Source of the DNA: Limnohabitans sp. WS1
GTDB lineage: Bacteria > Pseudomonadota > Gammaproteobacteria > Burkholderiales > Burkholderiaceae_C
Assembly: GCF_003063265.1 (NCBI RefSeq)
Contig: NZ_NERU01000008.1
Location: 1 to 64,000, forward strand
DNA: 64,000 bases
Reading direction: 5' to 3'
Part shown: piece after piece, positions 8,599 through 16,838 of the stretch
Layout: each line of letters starts with the position of its first letter
Position numbering within the stretch: the stretch's first letter is position 1
Notes under the pieces: generated by a model
Seen by the model: only the letters and a program-made list of their open reading frames with translations
Told to the model about the DNA's origin: nothing
Databases searched by the model: none
Translations under genes and position numbers: made by a program

Positions 8599-9774
8599 AT
8601 GACCAACGCCGTTATCGTATCGACCGCCCGCACCCCTCTGGCCAAGAGCTGGAAGGGCGCTTTCAACATGACCCATGGCGCCACTTTGGGCGGCCACGCG
8701 GTGCAACACGCCGTGGCCCGCGCTGGCATTGATGCCGCCGAAGTCGAAGACGTGATCATGGGCTGCGCCACGCCCGAAGGGGCAACGGGTGCCAACATCG
8801 CCCGCCAGATCGCCCTCAAGGCCGGTTTGCCCATCTCGGTGTCGGGCATGACCGTCAACCGTTTTTGCTCGTCCGGTCTGCAAACCATTGCCTTGGCTGC
8901 ACAACGCATCATCGCGGGCGAAGGCCAGGTGTATGTGGCCGGTGGCGTGGAAAGCATCTCTTGCGTGCAGCAAGAGATGAACACCCACATGCTGCAAGAC
9001 TTGGCGCTGGCCAAGATGAAGCCCGAGATTTACTGGAACATGCTGCAAACCGCCGAGCAAGTGGCCAAGCGCTACAAGATTGGCCGCGATGTGATGGACG
9101 CGTATGGCGCGGCCAGCCAGCAAAAAGCTTGCGCTGCGCAAGCCGCTGGTTTGTTCAACGACGAAATCGCTCCCATCACCGTCACGCAAGGCGTGATCGA
9201 CAAGGTCATGGGCATGACCACCAAGCAAGTGACCGTGAGTGCGGACGAAGGCCTGCGCGAAGGCACCACCGTGGAAGCCATCAGCGGCCTGCGCTCTGCG
9301 CTGCCCGGCGGCCTGGTGTCGGCAGGCAATGCCAGCCAGTTCTCGGATGGCGCAGGCGCTTGCGTGCTGATGGACGAAAAGCTGGCCGAACAACGTGGCT
9401 TGAAGCCCCTGGGTCGCTTCCTCGGTTTTGCCGTGGCCGGTTGCGAGCCTGACGAAATGGGCATTGGCCCCGTCTACGCCGTGCCCAAAGCACTGGCGCG
9501 TCTGGGCCTCACCGTGCAAGACATTGACTTGTGGGAACTGAACGAAGCGTTTGCCGTGCAGGTGCTGTACTGCCGTGACAAGCTGGGCATCCCGGCTGAC
9601 CGCTTGAACGTCAACGGCGGCGCGATCGCGGTGGGCCACCCCTACGGTGTGTCGGGCCAGCGCCTGACAGGCCACGCCCTGATCGAAGGCAAACGCCGTG
9701 GTGCCAAGCGCGTGGCAGTGACCATGTGCATCGGCGGCGGCATGGGCGCTTGCGGCATTTTTGAAGTGCTGTGA
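8599..9774 (+). CDS. Acetyl-CoA C-acyltransferase (thiolase)
   Basis: This 391-residue thiolase cleaves 3-ketoacyl-CoA to acetyl-CoA and a shortened acyl-CoA. The acyl-accepting Cys is in [10 protein letters not shown] near residue 91, the His in [11 protein letters not shown], and the second active Cys in [11 protein letters not shown] near the C-terminus. RBS AAGGA lies about 9 nt before the ATG. The 147-bp gap to the preceding hydratase/dehydrogenase contains imperfect repeats but no clear terminator, so co-transcription is plausible. A strong terminator follows. A FadA role is likely; a biosynthetic acetoacetyl-CoA thiolase role is less likely given the context. Confidence 0.93.
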   Translation: MTNAVIVSTARTPLAKSWKGAFNMTHGATLGGHAVQHAVARAGIDAAEVEDVIMGCATPEGATGANIARQIALKAGLPISVSGMTVNRFCSSGLQTIALAAQRIIAGEGQVYVAGGVESISCVQQEMNTHMLQDLALAKMKPEIYWNMLQTAEQVAKRYKIGRDVMDAYGAASQQKACAAQAAGLFNDEIAPITVTQGVIDKVMGMTTKQVTVSADEGLREGTTVEAISGLRSALPGGLVSAGNASQFSDGAGACVLMDEKLAEQRGLKPLGRFLGFAVAGCEPDEMGIGPVYAVPKALARLGLTVQDIDLWELNEAFAVQVLYCRDKLGIPADRLNVNGGAIAVGHPYGVSGQRLTGHALIEGKRRGAKRVAVTMCIGGGMGACGIFEVL

Positions 9775-9805
9775 TGCCGGTGGCTGTTGACGCCTGATCA
9801 ACACC

Positions 9806-9837
9806 AAGGCGGTCGGTTTGCAGCTGACCGCCTTTTT
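9806..9837 (+). terminator. Rho-independent terminator after thiolase
   Basis: AAGGCGGTC (9806-9814) pairs with GACCGCCTT (9826-9834) around an 11-nt loop, and the T-run continues to 9837. It closes the hydratase-thiolase unit, so the acyl-CoA dehydrogenase gene that follows probably has its own promoter. Confidence 0.88.
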
Positions 9838-9876
9838 CTTTGTCTGTTTTATTTTTCTGAACCGGGATGATGCGAC

Positions 9877-11718
9877 ATGAGCCTGCGCCCCACCGTTGAT
9901 TTTTTGCTGCACGACTGGCTGAAGGTGGAAAGCCTGCAGTCCCGCGAACGTTTTGCCGACCACTCGCGCGAAACCTTTGACGCCGTGCTCGACACCTGCG
10001 AGCGCATCGCCCGCGAGAAGTACGCGCCGTTCAACCGCTTGGTCGACACGCAAGAGCCGCACTTTGATGGCGAAAAAGTCATCCTGCCTCAGGCCACACA
10101 CGACGCCTACAAGGCCTATGCCGAGTCGGGCATGCTCAGCGCCGCGCAAGACTACGAGATTGGCGGCATGCAGCTGCCCTACACGGTCGAAGCGGCCGCC
10201 AACGCGTTTTTTGCCATGGCCTCGGTCAGCATCGGCTCGGGCATGCTCACCAGCGGCAACGCCAATTTGCTCATGGTGCACGGCACCGATTTGCAAAAGC
10301 AGGTGTTTGCCGCCAACGAATTTTCGGGGCGTTTTTCGGGCACCATGTGCCTGAGCGAACCGCAAGCGGGCTCGTCGCTCAGTGACGTGACCACCCGCGC
10401 TACGCCCGATGGCGAAGGCTTTGAAGACGACGCTTTGGGTGCACGCTACCGCCTCAAGGGCAACAAGATGTGGATTTCGTCCGGCGAGCACGAACTCTCC
10501 GAAAACATCATCCATTTGGTGCTGGCCAAGATACCCGATGCCAATGGCCAGTTGGTGCCCGGCGTCAAAGGCATCTCGCTCTTCATCGTGCCCAAAAAGA
10601 TGGTGGACACGAATGGACAGCTGACGGGAGAACGCAATGATGTGGCGCTGGCGGGTTTGAACCACAAATGCGGCTGGCGCGGCACCACCAATACGCTGCT
10701 GAACTTTGGCGAAGGCAAGTACCCGGTGAGAGGCGATTCAGGTGGAGGCTTAGACGGTGGCGGAAGCGGCGCCGTGGGCTACTTGGTCGGCAAGCCCGGC
10801 GAAGGCCTGCGCTGCATGTTTCATATGATGAACGAGGCCCGCATTGGCGTAGGCATGGCCGCCACCATGCTGGGCATGGCCGGTTATTACGCCAGCCTCG
10901 ACTACGCCAAAAACCGCCCGCAAGGCAGGCCCACAGGGGCAGGGGGCAAAGACGCCAGCCGCCCGCAGGTGCGCATCATCGAGCACGCCGACATCAAGCG
11001 CATGCTGCTTGCTCAAAAAGCCTACAGCGAAGGCGCTCTGGCGCTGGCTCTTTACAGCGCCCGCTTGGTCGACGAGCAGCACACCGGCACCGCCGAAGAC
11101 GCCGATGTGGCACGTTTGCTGCTCGAAGTGCTGACGCCCATCGTCAAGAGCTTCCCCAGCGAATGGTGCCTGGAGGCCAACAGCCTGGCGATCCAGATCC
11201 ATGGGGGTTACGGCTATACGCGTGACTTTCCGGTCGAGCAATACTGGCGTGACAACCGCCTGAACATGATCCACGAGGGCACCCACGGCATCCAGGCCAT
11301 GGACTTGCTGGGCCGCAAGGTGTTGATGGAAAACGGCCGGGGCCTGCAACTGCTGGCTGAGCGCATGTTGGCCACAGCGGCCAAAGCCGACGCCAGCTGG
11401 GGGCCTGAAGCTGCGGCTTTGCGCGATGCTTTGACGCAAGTTGGCCAAGCCACGCAACAAGCTTGGGCCGGTGCCGAGCCCGCTCAGGCGCTGGCCAATG
11501 CCGTGCCGTATTTGCAGGCCTTTGGCCACACGGTCATTGCCTGGATCTGGTTGGATGTCGCCGCCAGCCTGGAGGGCAATGACACCCCAGCTGCACAAGG
11601 CCGCCGCGCTGCCTGCCGTTACTTTTTCCGCTACGAATTGCCCAAGATCGGTGCCTGGCTGAACGTGGTCAGCAGCCGCGACGCCACTTGTGCCGATCTG
11701 CCCGAAGAGGCTTTTTGA
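9877..11718 (+). CDS. Acyl-CoA dehydrogenase, long form with C-terminal domain
   Basis: This 613-residue FAD enzyme catalyses the first beta-oxidation step. Recognisable regions: MCLSEPQAGSSLSDV (flavin/substrate binding), MWISSGEHEL, the HGGYGYTRDFPVEQYWRDNR segment near residue 445, and HEGTHGIQAMDLLGRKV. The C-terminal 120 residues match the AcylCoA_DH_C-type extension of long FadE2-like enzymes. A Gly/Ser-rich stretch (GDSGGGLDGGGSGAVG, about residues 286-301) replaces the short loop usually seen before the GxGL-type segment. It is in frame, so it looks like a loop expansion rather than a frameshift. The stop overlaps the next start by one base. Confidence 0.93.
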   Translation: MSLRPTVDFLLHDWLKVESLQSRERFADHSRETFDAVLDTCERIAREKYAPFNRLVDTQEPHFDGEKVILPQATHDAYKAYAESGMLSAAQDYEIGGMQLPYTVEAAANAFFAMASVSIGSGMLTSGNANLLMVHGTDLQKQVFAANEFSGRFSGTMCLSEPQAGSSLSDVTTRATPDGEGFEDDALGARYRLKGNKMWISSGEHELSENIIHLVLAKIPDANGQLVPGVKGISLFIVPKKMVDTNGQLTGERNDVALAGLNHKCGWRGTTNTLLNFGEGKYPVRGDSGGGLDGGGSGAVGYLVGKPGEGLRCMFHMMNEARIGVGMAATMLGMAGYYASLDYAKNRPQGRPTGAGGKDASRPQVRIIEHADIKRMLLAQKAYSEGALALALYSARLVDEQHTGTAEDADVARLLLEVLTPIVKSFPSEWCLEANSLAIQIHGGYGYTRDFPVEQYWRDNRLNMIHEGTHGIQAMDLLGRKVLMENGRGLQLLAERMLATAAKADASWGPEAAALRDALTQVGQATQQAWAGAEPAQALANAVPYLQAFGHTVIAWIWLDVAASLEGNDTPAAQGRRAACRYFFRYELPKIGAWLNVVSSRDATCADLPEEAF

Positions 11719-12020
11719 TGATCCGCCACATGGTGATGTGGCGCTTGCATGACCAGGCACAAGGGGCCGACAAAGCCGCCAACCTGGCCAAAGCCAAAGA
11801 TGTGTTGCTGTCGTGTGCCCAAGTGGTGCCCGGTATTCGCACTTTTGAAGTCGCCACCGCCACCCCCGGCATGGACTGCACCCACGATTTGGTGCTGCAC
11901 ATGCTGGTCGATGACGCCCATGTGCTAGCGGCCTATCAAAAACACCCGCAACATCAGGCCATCAAACCGTTCATGCAGGCCGTGGTTTCAGAACGCTGCT
12001 GCATGGATTTCACCGTCTGA
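11718..12020 (+). CDS. Dabb-family (stress-responsive alpha/beta barrel) protein
   Basis: This 100-residue protein starts MIRHMVMWRLHD, the usual opening of the Dabb ferredoxin-like fold, and carries DLVLHMLVDDAHVLAAYQKHPQHQ, the family's central conserved region. Dabb proteins form dimeric barrels; some act in polyketide or aromatic pathways but most have no known function. The reading frame extends upstream to a GTG inside the previous gene, but the ATG overlapping that gene's TGA gives the family N-terminus. It is probably translationally coupled to the acyl-CoA dehydrogenase. Confidence 0.85.
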   Translation: MIRHMVMWRLHDQAQGADKAANLAKAKDVLLSCAQVVPGIRTFEVATATPGMDCTHDLVLHMLVDDAHVLAAYQKHPQHQAIKPFMQAVVSERCCMDFTV

Positions 12021-12044
12021 ATTCAACCCCCAAGGAAGCTCATC

Positions 12045-12836
12045 ATGGCTCGCACCATTCAACAACTCTTTGATCTGACCGGACAAGTCGCCTTGGTCAC
12101 AGGCGGCTCTCGTGGCCTGGGCTTGCAAATGGCCCACGCCTTGGGCGAAGCCGGTGCCAAGATCATGCTCAGTTCGCGCAAAGCCGCTGATCTGGAACAA
12201 GCGGCTGCCGAGTTGCAAGCCGCAGGCATTGACGCCCGCTGGATTGCGGCCGACTGCGGCAAAGAAGACGACATTCGCCGTTTGGCGGCAGAGACCATCG
12301 AACGCATGGGCCCGATCGACATTTTGGTCAACAACGCCGGTGCCACCTGGGGTGCCCCGGCCGAAGACCACCCGGTTGAAGCCTGGGACAAGGTCATGAA
12401 CCTGAACGTGCGTGGCTATTTCATCCTTTCGCAAGAGGTGGCCAAGCGTTGCATGATTCCCCGTGGCAAGGGTCGCATCTTGAACGTCGCCTCGATTGCC
12501 GGGCTGGCGGGCAACCCCTCGGAGATGAAAACCATCGCCTACAACACCTCCAAAGGTGCAGTGATCAACTTCACCCGCGCCTTGGCGGGTGAGTGGGGTG
12601 AGCACGGCATCACGGTGAACGCGATTTGCCCGGGCTTTTTCCCCAGCAAAATGACCTATGGCCTGCTCGAAAAGCTGGGGGCCGACAAAATGTCTCAGGG
12701 CGCTCCGCTGCGTCGTTTGGGCGACGACGAAGACCTCAAGGGTCTGGCTTTGTTGTATGCCTCGGACGCTGGCAAGCACATCACTGGCCAGTGGATGGCG
12801 GTGGATGGTGGCGTGAGCGCCATCATTGGCGGTTGA
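12045..12836 (+). CDS. SDR-family oxidoreductase
   Basis: This 263-residue classical short-chain dehydrogenase has the cofactor motif TGGSRGLG (about 19-26), the NNAG motif in DILVNNAGATWG, Ser in NVASIAGLAG, and the catalytic Tyr-Lys pair in YNTSKGA. It ends MAVDGGVSAIIGG, typical of 3-ketoacyl-ACP-reductase-like and gluconate-dehydrogenase-like SDRs. RBS AAGGAAG lies before the ATG. Its position among acyl-CoA genes suggests a hydroxyacyl or alcohol substrate, but specificity cannot be read from sequence. Confidence 0.92.
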   Translation: MARTIQQLFDLTGQVALVTGGSRGLGLQMAHALGEAGAKIMLSSRKAADLEQAAAELQAAGIDARWIAADCGKEDDIRRLAAETIERMGPIDILVNNAGATWGAPAEDHPVEAWDKVMNLNVRGYFILSQEVAKRCMIPRGKGRILNVASIAGLAGNPSEMKTIAYNTSKGAVINFTRALAGEWGEHGITVNAICPGFFPSKMTYGLLEKLGADKMSQGAPLRRLGDDEDLKGLALLYASDAGKHITGQWMAVDGGVSAIIGG

Positions 12837-12855
12837 GCACGGGAGCCGGGCATTC

Positions 12856-13278
12856 ATGAGCATTCCGTTTGGCGTCAAGATTCCCTTTGTGGACCACCTG
12901 GGCTTCAGCCTGGAAGTTTTTGAGGGGGGCCGATCCGAGTTGCATTTTGCCCCCCGTCCCGAACACCTCAATTCATTCGATGTGACCCATGGCGGCGCTG
13001 TGATGACGTTTTTGGATGTGGTCATGGCCACTGCGGCACGCAGTGTCGATCCAGGTTTTGGCGTGGTCACCATTGAGATGAAAACAAGTTTCATGCGGCC
13101 TGCCATCGCGCGATCGGGTCAGCACTTGGTTGGCCAAGGTTTGTTGCAGCACCGCACCAAGTCCATGGCCTTCACCGAGGCACGGATCTACGACGACCAA
13201 GGGCAGCTCTGTGCCATGGCCACGGGCACCTTCAAATATGTGCCCCACCGCGAAACACTTCCCACAGCCACCGACTGA
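12856..13278 (+). CDS. PaaI-family hotdog thioesterase
   Basis: This 140-residue hotdog-fold protein probably hydrolyses acyl-CoA thioesters. The family segment HGGAVMTFLDVVMATAAR carries the conserved HGG, and GVVTIEMKTSFMRPA is the second strand pair. A reading frame begins upstream at 12826, inside the SDR stop region, but the ATG at 12856 with GGGAG upstream gives a typical N-terminus (MSIPFGVKIPF). It lies 19 bp after the SDR gene, so it is probably in the same transcript. Confidence 0.88.
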   Translation: MSIPFGVKIPFVDHLGFSLEVFEGGRSELHFAPRPEHLNSFDVTHGGAVMTFLDVVMATAARSVDPGFGVVTIEMKTSFMRPAIARSGQHLVGQGLLQHRTKSMAFTEARIYDDQGQLCAMATGTFKYVPHRETLPTATD

Positions 13279-13331
13279 GTTTTCAGCGGTCATTTGCCTC
13301 GATTTTTTTACCAACGACTGGAGACCTTTTC

Positions 13332-14348
13332 ATGACCCTCAACCACCAAATCGTGCTCGACAACCGCCCCCAAGGCGAAGCCACTGTGGCCAACTTCAAA
13401 CTGGTTGAAGCCGCCATTCCGGCCCTGCAAGACGGTCAAGTCTTGGTCAAACACCACTTCATGAGCCTGGACCCCTACATGCGCGGCCGCATGAACGAAA
13501 GCAAAAGCTACGCCGTGCCCCAGCCGCTGGGCCAGGTCATGATTGGCGGCACTGTGGGTGAGGTGGTGGACAGCCAGCACCCCAAGTTCAAAGTGGGTGA
13601 CCAAGTGGTCGGCATGGGCGGCTGGCAAGAGTACAGCGTGGTCGATGCCAACGTGCTCGGTGCGCTGCGCAAGGTGGACACCACCCATGTGCCCTTGTCG
13701 CATTACCTGGGCGCTGTGGGCATGCCCGGCGTGACCGCTTGGTATGGCCTGGTCAAGATCATCAACCCCAAAGCGGGCGAGACCGTCACGGTGAGCGCCG
13801 CCAGCGGTGCAGTGGGCAGCGCCTATGGCGCACTGGCCAAGGCCCGTGGCTGCCGTGTGGTCGGCATTGCCGGTGGCAAAGACAAATGCGACTACGTGGT
13901 CAACGAGCTGGGCTTTGACGCCTGCATCGACTACAAAGAGCACAAGGATTACCTGAGCCTGTCCAAAGCCCTGCGTGAAGCTTGCCCGAACGGCATCGAC
14001 GGCCATTTTGAGAACGTGGGCGGCATGGTTTTGGACGCTGTCATGCTGCGCACCAACGCCTTTGCCCGCATTGCGGTGTGCGGCATGATCGCGGGCTACG
14101 ATGGCGCGCCTTTGCCCATGAGCAACCCTGCGCTCATTTTGATCAACCGCATGAAGATCGAAGGCTTCATCGTCAGCGAGCACATGGAAGTGTGGCCTGA
14201 GGCTTTGAACGAACTCGGCACCTTGGTGGGCACAGGCCAATTGCGCCCCCGCGAATCCGTGGCCCAAGGCCTGGCCGCTGCCCCAGAAGCCTTCCTCGGT
14301 CTGCTCAAAGGCAAAAACTTTGGCAAGCAGTTGGTCAAACTGATCTGA
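13332..14348 (+). CDS. NADP-dependent medium-chain reductase (CurA/LTB4-dehydrogenase type)
   Basis: This 338-residue zinc-independent MDR enzyme reduces activated double bonds. Family marks: LDPYMRGRMNESKSY near residue 45, GMPGVTAWYGL near 133, the nucleotide-binding SAASGAVGSAYG near 155, and a GFDACIDYK stretch. It lacks the structural-zinc cysteines of alcohol dehydrogenases. RBS GGAG precedes the ATG. It lies between the thioesterase and the GST-like gene, spaced to suggest one catabolic operon. Confidence 0.92.
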   Translation: MTLNHQIVLDNRPQGEATVANFKLVEAAIPALQDGQVLVKHHFMSLDPYMRGRMNESKSYAVPQPLGQVMIGGTVGEVVDSQHPKFKVGDQVVGMGGWQEYSVVDANVLGALRKVDTTHVPLSHYLGAVGMPGVTAWYGLVKIINPKAGETVTVSAASGAVGSAYGALAKARGCRVVGIAGGKDKCDYVVNELGFDACIDYKEHKDYLSLSKALREACPNGIDGHFENVGGMVLDAVMLRTNAFARIAVCGMIAGYDGAPLPMSNPALILINRMKIEGFIVSEHMEVWPEALNELGTLVGTGQLRPRESVAQGLAAAPEAFLGLLKGKNFGKQLVKLI

Positions 14349-14358
14349 GGCCACGCGC

Positions 14359-15294
14359 ATGTCCGATCTGATCTTGCACCACTACCCGACTTCGCCGTTT
14401 GCTGAAAAAATCCGGCTGATTCTGGGCTACAAACAACTGGCCTGGAAGAGCGTGTTCATCCCGATGATCATGCCCAAGCCCGACTTGACGGCCCTGACGG
14501 GCGGCTACCGCAAAACGCCGGTGCTGCAGATCGGAGCCGACATTTACTGCGACACCGCCTTGATCTGCGATGTGCTGGAGCATCTGGCCCCCACGCCAAC
14601 GATCTATCCCGACGCCGTGAAAGGTGCGGCCAGGATCGTGGCCCAGTGGGCCGACAGCGCCTTGTTCACCGCCGCCATGGCCTACAACTTTCAGCCAGCC
14701 GGGGTGGCGCAAGTTTTTGCGGGTGCACCCGCTGAAGGCGTGCAGGCTTTTGTCGCCGACCGCACCGCCATGCGCGGGGGATCAGCCCGCATGGCCTCTG
14801 CGGACGCCACGGGCACCTACAAGAGTTATCTGCGCCGCATCGCCAACATGTTGCACGGTCAGGACTTCTTGTTCGGCGAGCAGCCTGGGGTGGCCGATTT
14901 TGCGGTCTATCACCCACTGTGGTTCACCCAAGAGCGCACGCCTGCATTGGCGGGTATTTTTGACGCCACGCCCGAGATCCAAGCCTGGATGGCCCGAATG
15001 CAGGCCATTGGTCACGGCACGGCTGGCAAATGCAGCGCCGAAGAAGCCTTGCAAGTGGCCCGCAACTCAACGCCCGCCACCGAGCCGGGCGACGTGTTTC
15101 AAGACGAGCACGGCATTGCCCTGGGCAGCCCGGTGCTGGTGGCGGCCGACAACTTCGGCTTGGAGCCCACCGAGGGTGAGTTGATCGCGGCCACACGCAC
15201 CCGGTACACCCTGCGTCGCACCGATGACCGTGCGGGCACGGTCCATGTTCATTTCCCGCGTGTCGGGTTCACACTCAAAAAGGTATCCGCATGA
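14359..15294 (+). CDS. Glutathione S-transferase family protein with extra C-terminal domain
   Basis: The N-terminal 80 residues form a thioredoxin-like GST domain (HHYPTSPFAEKIRLILGYK, then KTPVLQIGADIYCDT with the cis-Pro), followed by a helical GST domain to about residue 225 (FLFGEQPGVADFAVYHPLW). The remaining 85 residues, containing GSPVLVAADNFGLEPTEGEL, are a small beta-rich appendage absent from ordinary GSTs. Total length is 311. The substrate is unknown. It starts 10 bp after the MDR gene and overlaps the next SDR gene by 4 nt, so a shared pathway is likely. Confidence 0.86.
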   Translation: MSDLILHHYPTSPFAEKIRLILGYKQLAWKSVFIPMIMPKPDLTALTGGYRKTPVLQIGADIYCDTALICDVLEHLAPTPTIYPDAVKGAARIVAQWADSALFTAAMAYNFQPAGVAQVFAGAPAEGVQAFVADRTAMRGGSARMASADATGTYKSYLRRIANMLHGQDFLFGEQPGVADFAVYHPLWFTQERTPALAGIFDATPEIQAWMARMQAIGHGTAGKCSAEEALQVARNSTPATEPGDVFQDEHGIALGSPVLVAADNFGLEPTEGELIAATRTRYTLRRTDDRAGTVHVHFPRVGFTLKKVSA

Positions 15295-16196
15295 TCGACG
15301 ATTTCAAAGGCAAAACCGCTGTGCTGACGGGCGCGGGTTCAGGCTTCGGGCTGGAATGCGCCCGCATTGGTGCCCGGCTGGGCATGAACCTGGTGCTGGT
15401 CGACGTGCAGCAAGACGCTTTGGACAAAGCCGAGGCCGAAATGACCGCCCAAGGCGTGCAGGTGTTGGCCCGCAAGGTCGACGTGTCCAATGCCCAGGCC
15501 ATGGAGCAACTGGCTGCCGACGTGAAAGCCCGTTTTGGCGCACCGCACTTCGTGTTCAACAACGCGGGCGTGGGGGCAGGGGGCTTGGTCTGGGAAAACT
15601 CGGTGGCCGATTGGGAATGGGTGCTGGGTGTCAACCTCTGGGGCGTGGTGCACGGCGTGCGCCTGTTCACCCCCATGATGCTTGAAGCCGCCAAGGCCGA
15701 CCCGGCTTACCGAGGCCACATCGTCAACACCGCCAGCATGGCCGGTCTGTTGACGCCCCCCAATATGGGCATCTACAACGTGAGCAAACACGCGGTGGTG
15801 TCACTGACCGAGACTTTGTACCAAGACTTGCAACTGGTGAGTGACCAAGTCAGCGCCAGTGTCTTGTGCCCTTACTTTGTGCCCACTGGCATCAGTCAGA
15901 GCCACCGAAACCGACCTGTGGACCTGGCGGCCGACAAGCCCACAGCCAGCCAATTGATAGGACAGGCGCAAAGTGATAAAGCTGTTGGCAGTGGCAAGGT
16001 GTCAGCGGCCGATGTGGCGCAAAAAGTGTTTGATGCTGTGGTCAGTGGTCAGTTCTACATCTACAGCCACCCGCAGGCGCTGGGCAATGTGCAAAGCCGG
16101 ATGGAGGCGATTGTGCAGGGCCTGAACCCGCCGGACCCCTTTGCCGCTCGCCCTGAAGTGGGCGAGGGTTTGCGCAAGGCCTTGCGCGAAAGTTGA
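15291..16196 (+). CDS. SDR-family NAD(P)-dependent oxidoreductase
   Basis: This 301-residue short-chain dehydrogenase has cofactor motif TGAGSGFG near residue 13, VFNNAG near residue 88, Ser in NTASMAGLLT and catalytic Tyr-Lys in YNVSKHAVV. The insert after the active site (residues about 200-240, polar) is longer than in minimal SDRs. It overlaps the GST-like gene by ATGA and ends the catabolic run that began at 9877. Substrate unknown. Confidence 0.91.
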   Translation: MIDDFKGKTAVLTGAGSGFGLECARIGARLGMNLVLVDVQQDALDKAEAEMTAQGVQVLARKVDVSNAQAMEQLAADVKARFGAPHFVFNNAGVGAGGLVWENSVADWEWVLGVNLWGVVHGVRLFTPMMLEAAKADPAYRGHIVNTASMAGLLTPPNMGIYNVSKHAVVSLTETLYQDLQLVSDQVSASVLCPYFVPTGISQSHRNRPVDLAADKPTASQLIGQAQSDKAVGSGKVSAADVAQKVFDAVVSGQFYIYSHPQALGNVQSRMEAIVQGLNPPDPFAARPEVGEGLRKALRES

Positions 16197-16204
16197 TTTT
16201 GGGC

Positions 16205-16226
16205 TTTCACCGCTTCAACGGTGAAA
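16205..16226. terminator. Hairpin between convergent SDR and lipoprotein genes
   Basis: TTTCACCG (16205-16212) pairs with CGGTGAAA (16219-16226) around CTTCAA, extended by GGGC/GCCC-like flanks. It overlaps the lipoprotein stop codon. No T-run follows on either strand, so terminator function is only likely, from its position between convergent genes. Confidence 0.45.
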
Positions 16227-16607
16227 GTGCCCCTCAAAACAATGCCGAACCTCGTGGCCCAAGGCCACATGGGTGGTCACGGGGCCAGTGACCACGGTGC
16301 ATTCGGCCTTGACGGCATCCCACATGGCGCAGGCCAGAGGGGGTGTCAAATAAGCTTGTTCTCGCCCCATCTGATAGGCACGCGCACAGTACTGCGCCAC
16401 GTCGTCCCGAATTTCCCACTTGATCCGCACGTTGTTCATGATCCGATTTTGGGTCGGCATGGCGTTGAATGCGTTGAACTCATTGGATGAAATGTTTTGT
16501 GATGGCACGCTGGTGCACGCGCTGATTCCCACCGCCGAGACCACCAAGGCCAGGGTGCGGAGAAGTCGGTTGCCACAGAAGCGAAGCTTAGATTCAACGA
16601 ATTTCAT
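16215..16607 (-). CDS. Small putative lipoprotein with HExxH motif
   Basis: This is a 130-residue protein of unrecognised family. Residues 1-31 form a lipoprotein signal (basic MKFVESKLRF, hydrophobic stretch, lipobox ISAC), so it should be acylated and membrane-anchored. The C-terminus carries ALGHEVRHCFEGHFHR, containing HEVRH, the HExxH arrangement of zinc metallopeptidases, followed by a His four to seven residues later. Several other Cys are spread through the mature part. The frame extends 35 codons upstream, but that part reads through AT-rich promoter-like DNA; the start at 16607 gives the signal peptide. Protease activity is unproven at this size. Confidence 0.72.
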   Translation of the reverse strand: MKFVESKLRFCGNRLLRTLALVVSAVGISACTSVPSQNISSNEFNAFNAMPTQNRIMNNVRIKWEIRDDVAQYCARAYQMGREQAYLTPPLACAMWDAVKAECTVVTGPVTTHVALGHEVRHCFEGHFHR

Positions 16608-16691
16608 AAAGAGTGATCTCTTGGTTGACGATTGTAGATGAATTTGTGTGTTTATGTGTTTATTCTCTTTGCGATTGTCAACTTTGTCAAT

Positions 16692-16726
16692 AAATTTGAT
16701 GAAATTTATCAAAATGTATCAAATTT
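16692..16726. promoter_or_regulatory. AT-rich operator-like repeat cluster, lipoprotein/tex divergent region
   Basis: AAATTTGAT (16692-16700) and ATCAAATTT (16718-16726) form an inverted repeat, with a further ATCAAA at 16708-16713 nested inside. Three half-sites in one AT-rich block in a divergent intergenic region look like a regulator binding site or an UP-element-rich promoter region. The regulator is unknown. Confidence 0.45.
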
Positions 16727-16838
16727 CTCTTTTGTCGATTTTGACGACTGTTCGTTCGGGTGTGCCTTTGAGGCGGCTGAACAGGGCAAGCTTTGTGGCA
16801 AACTCGCCCGCTTTCTATCTAGTGATGTGACCTGAGAC

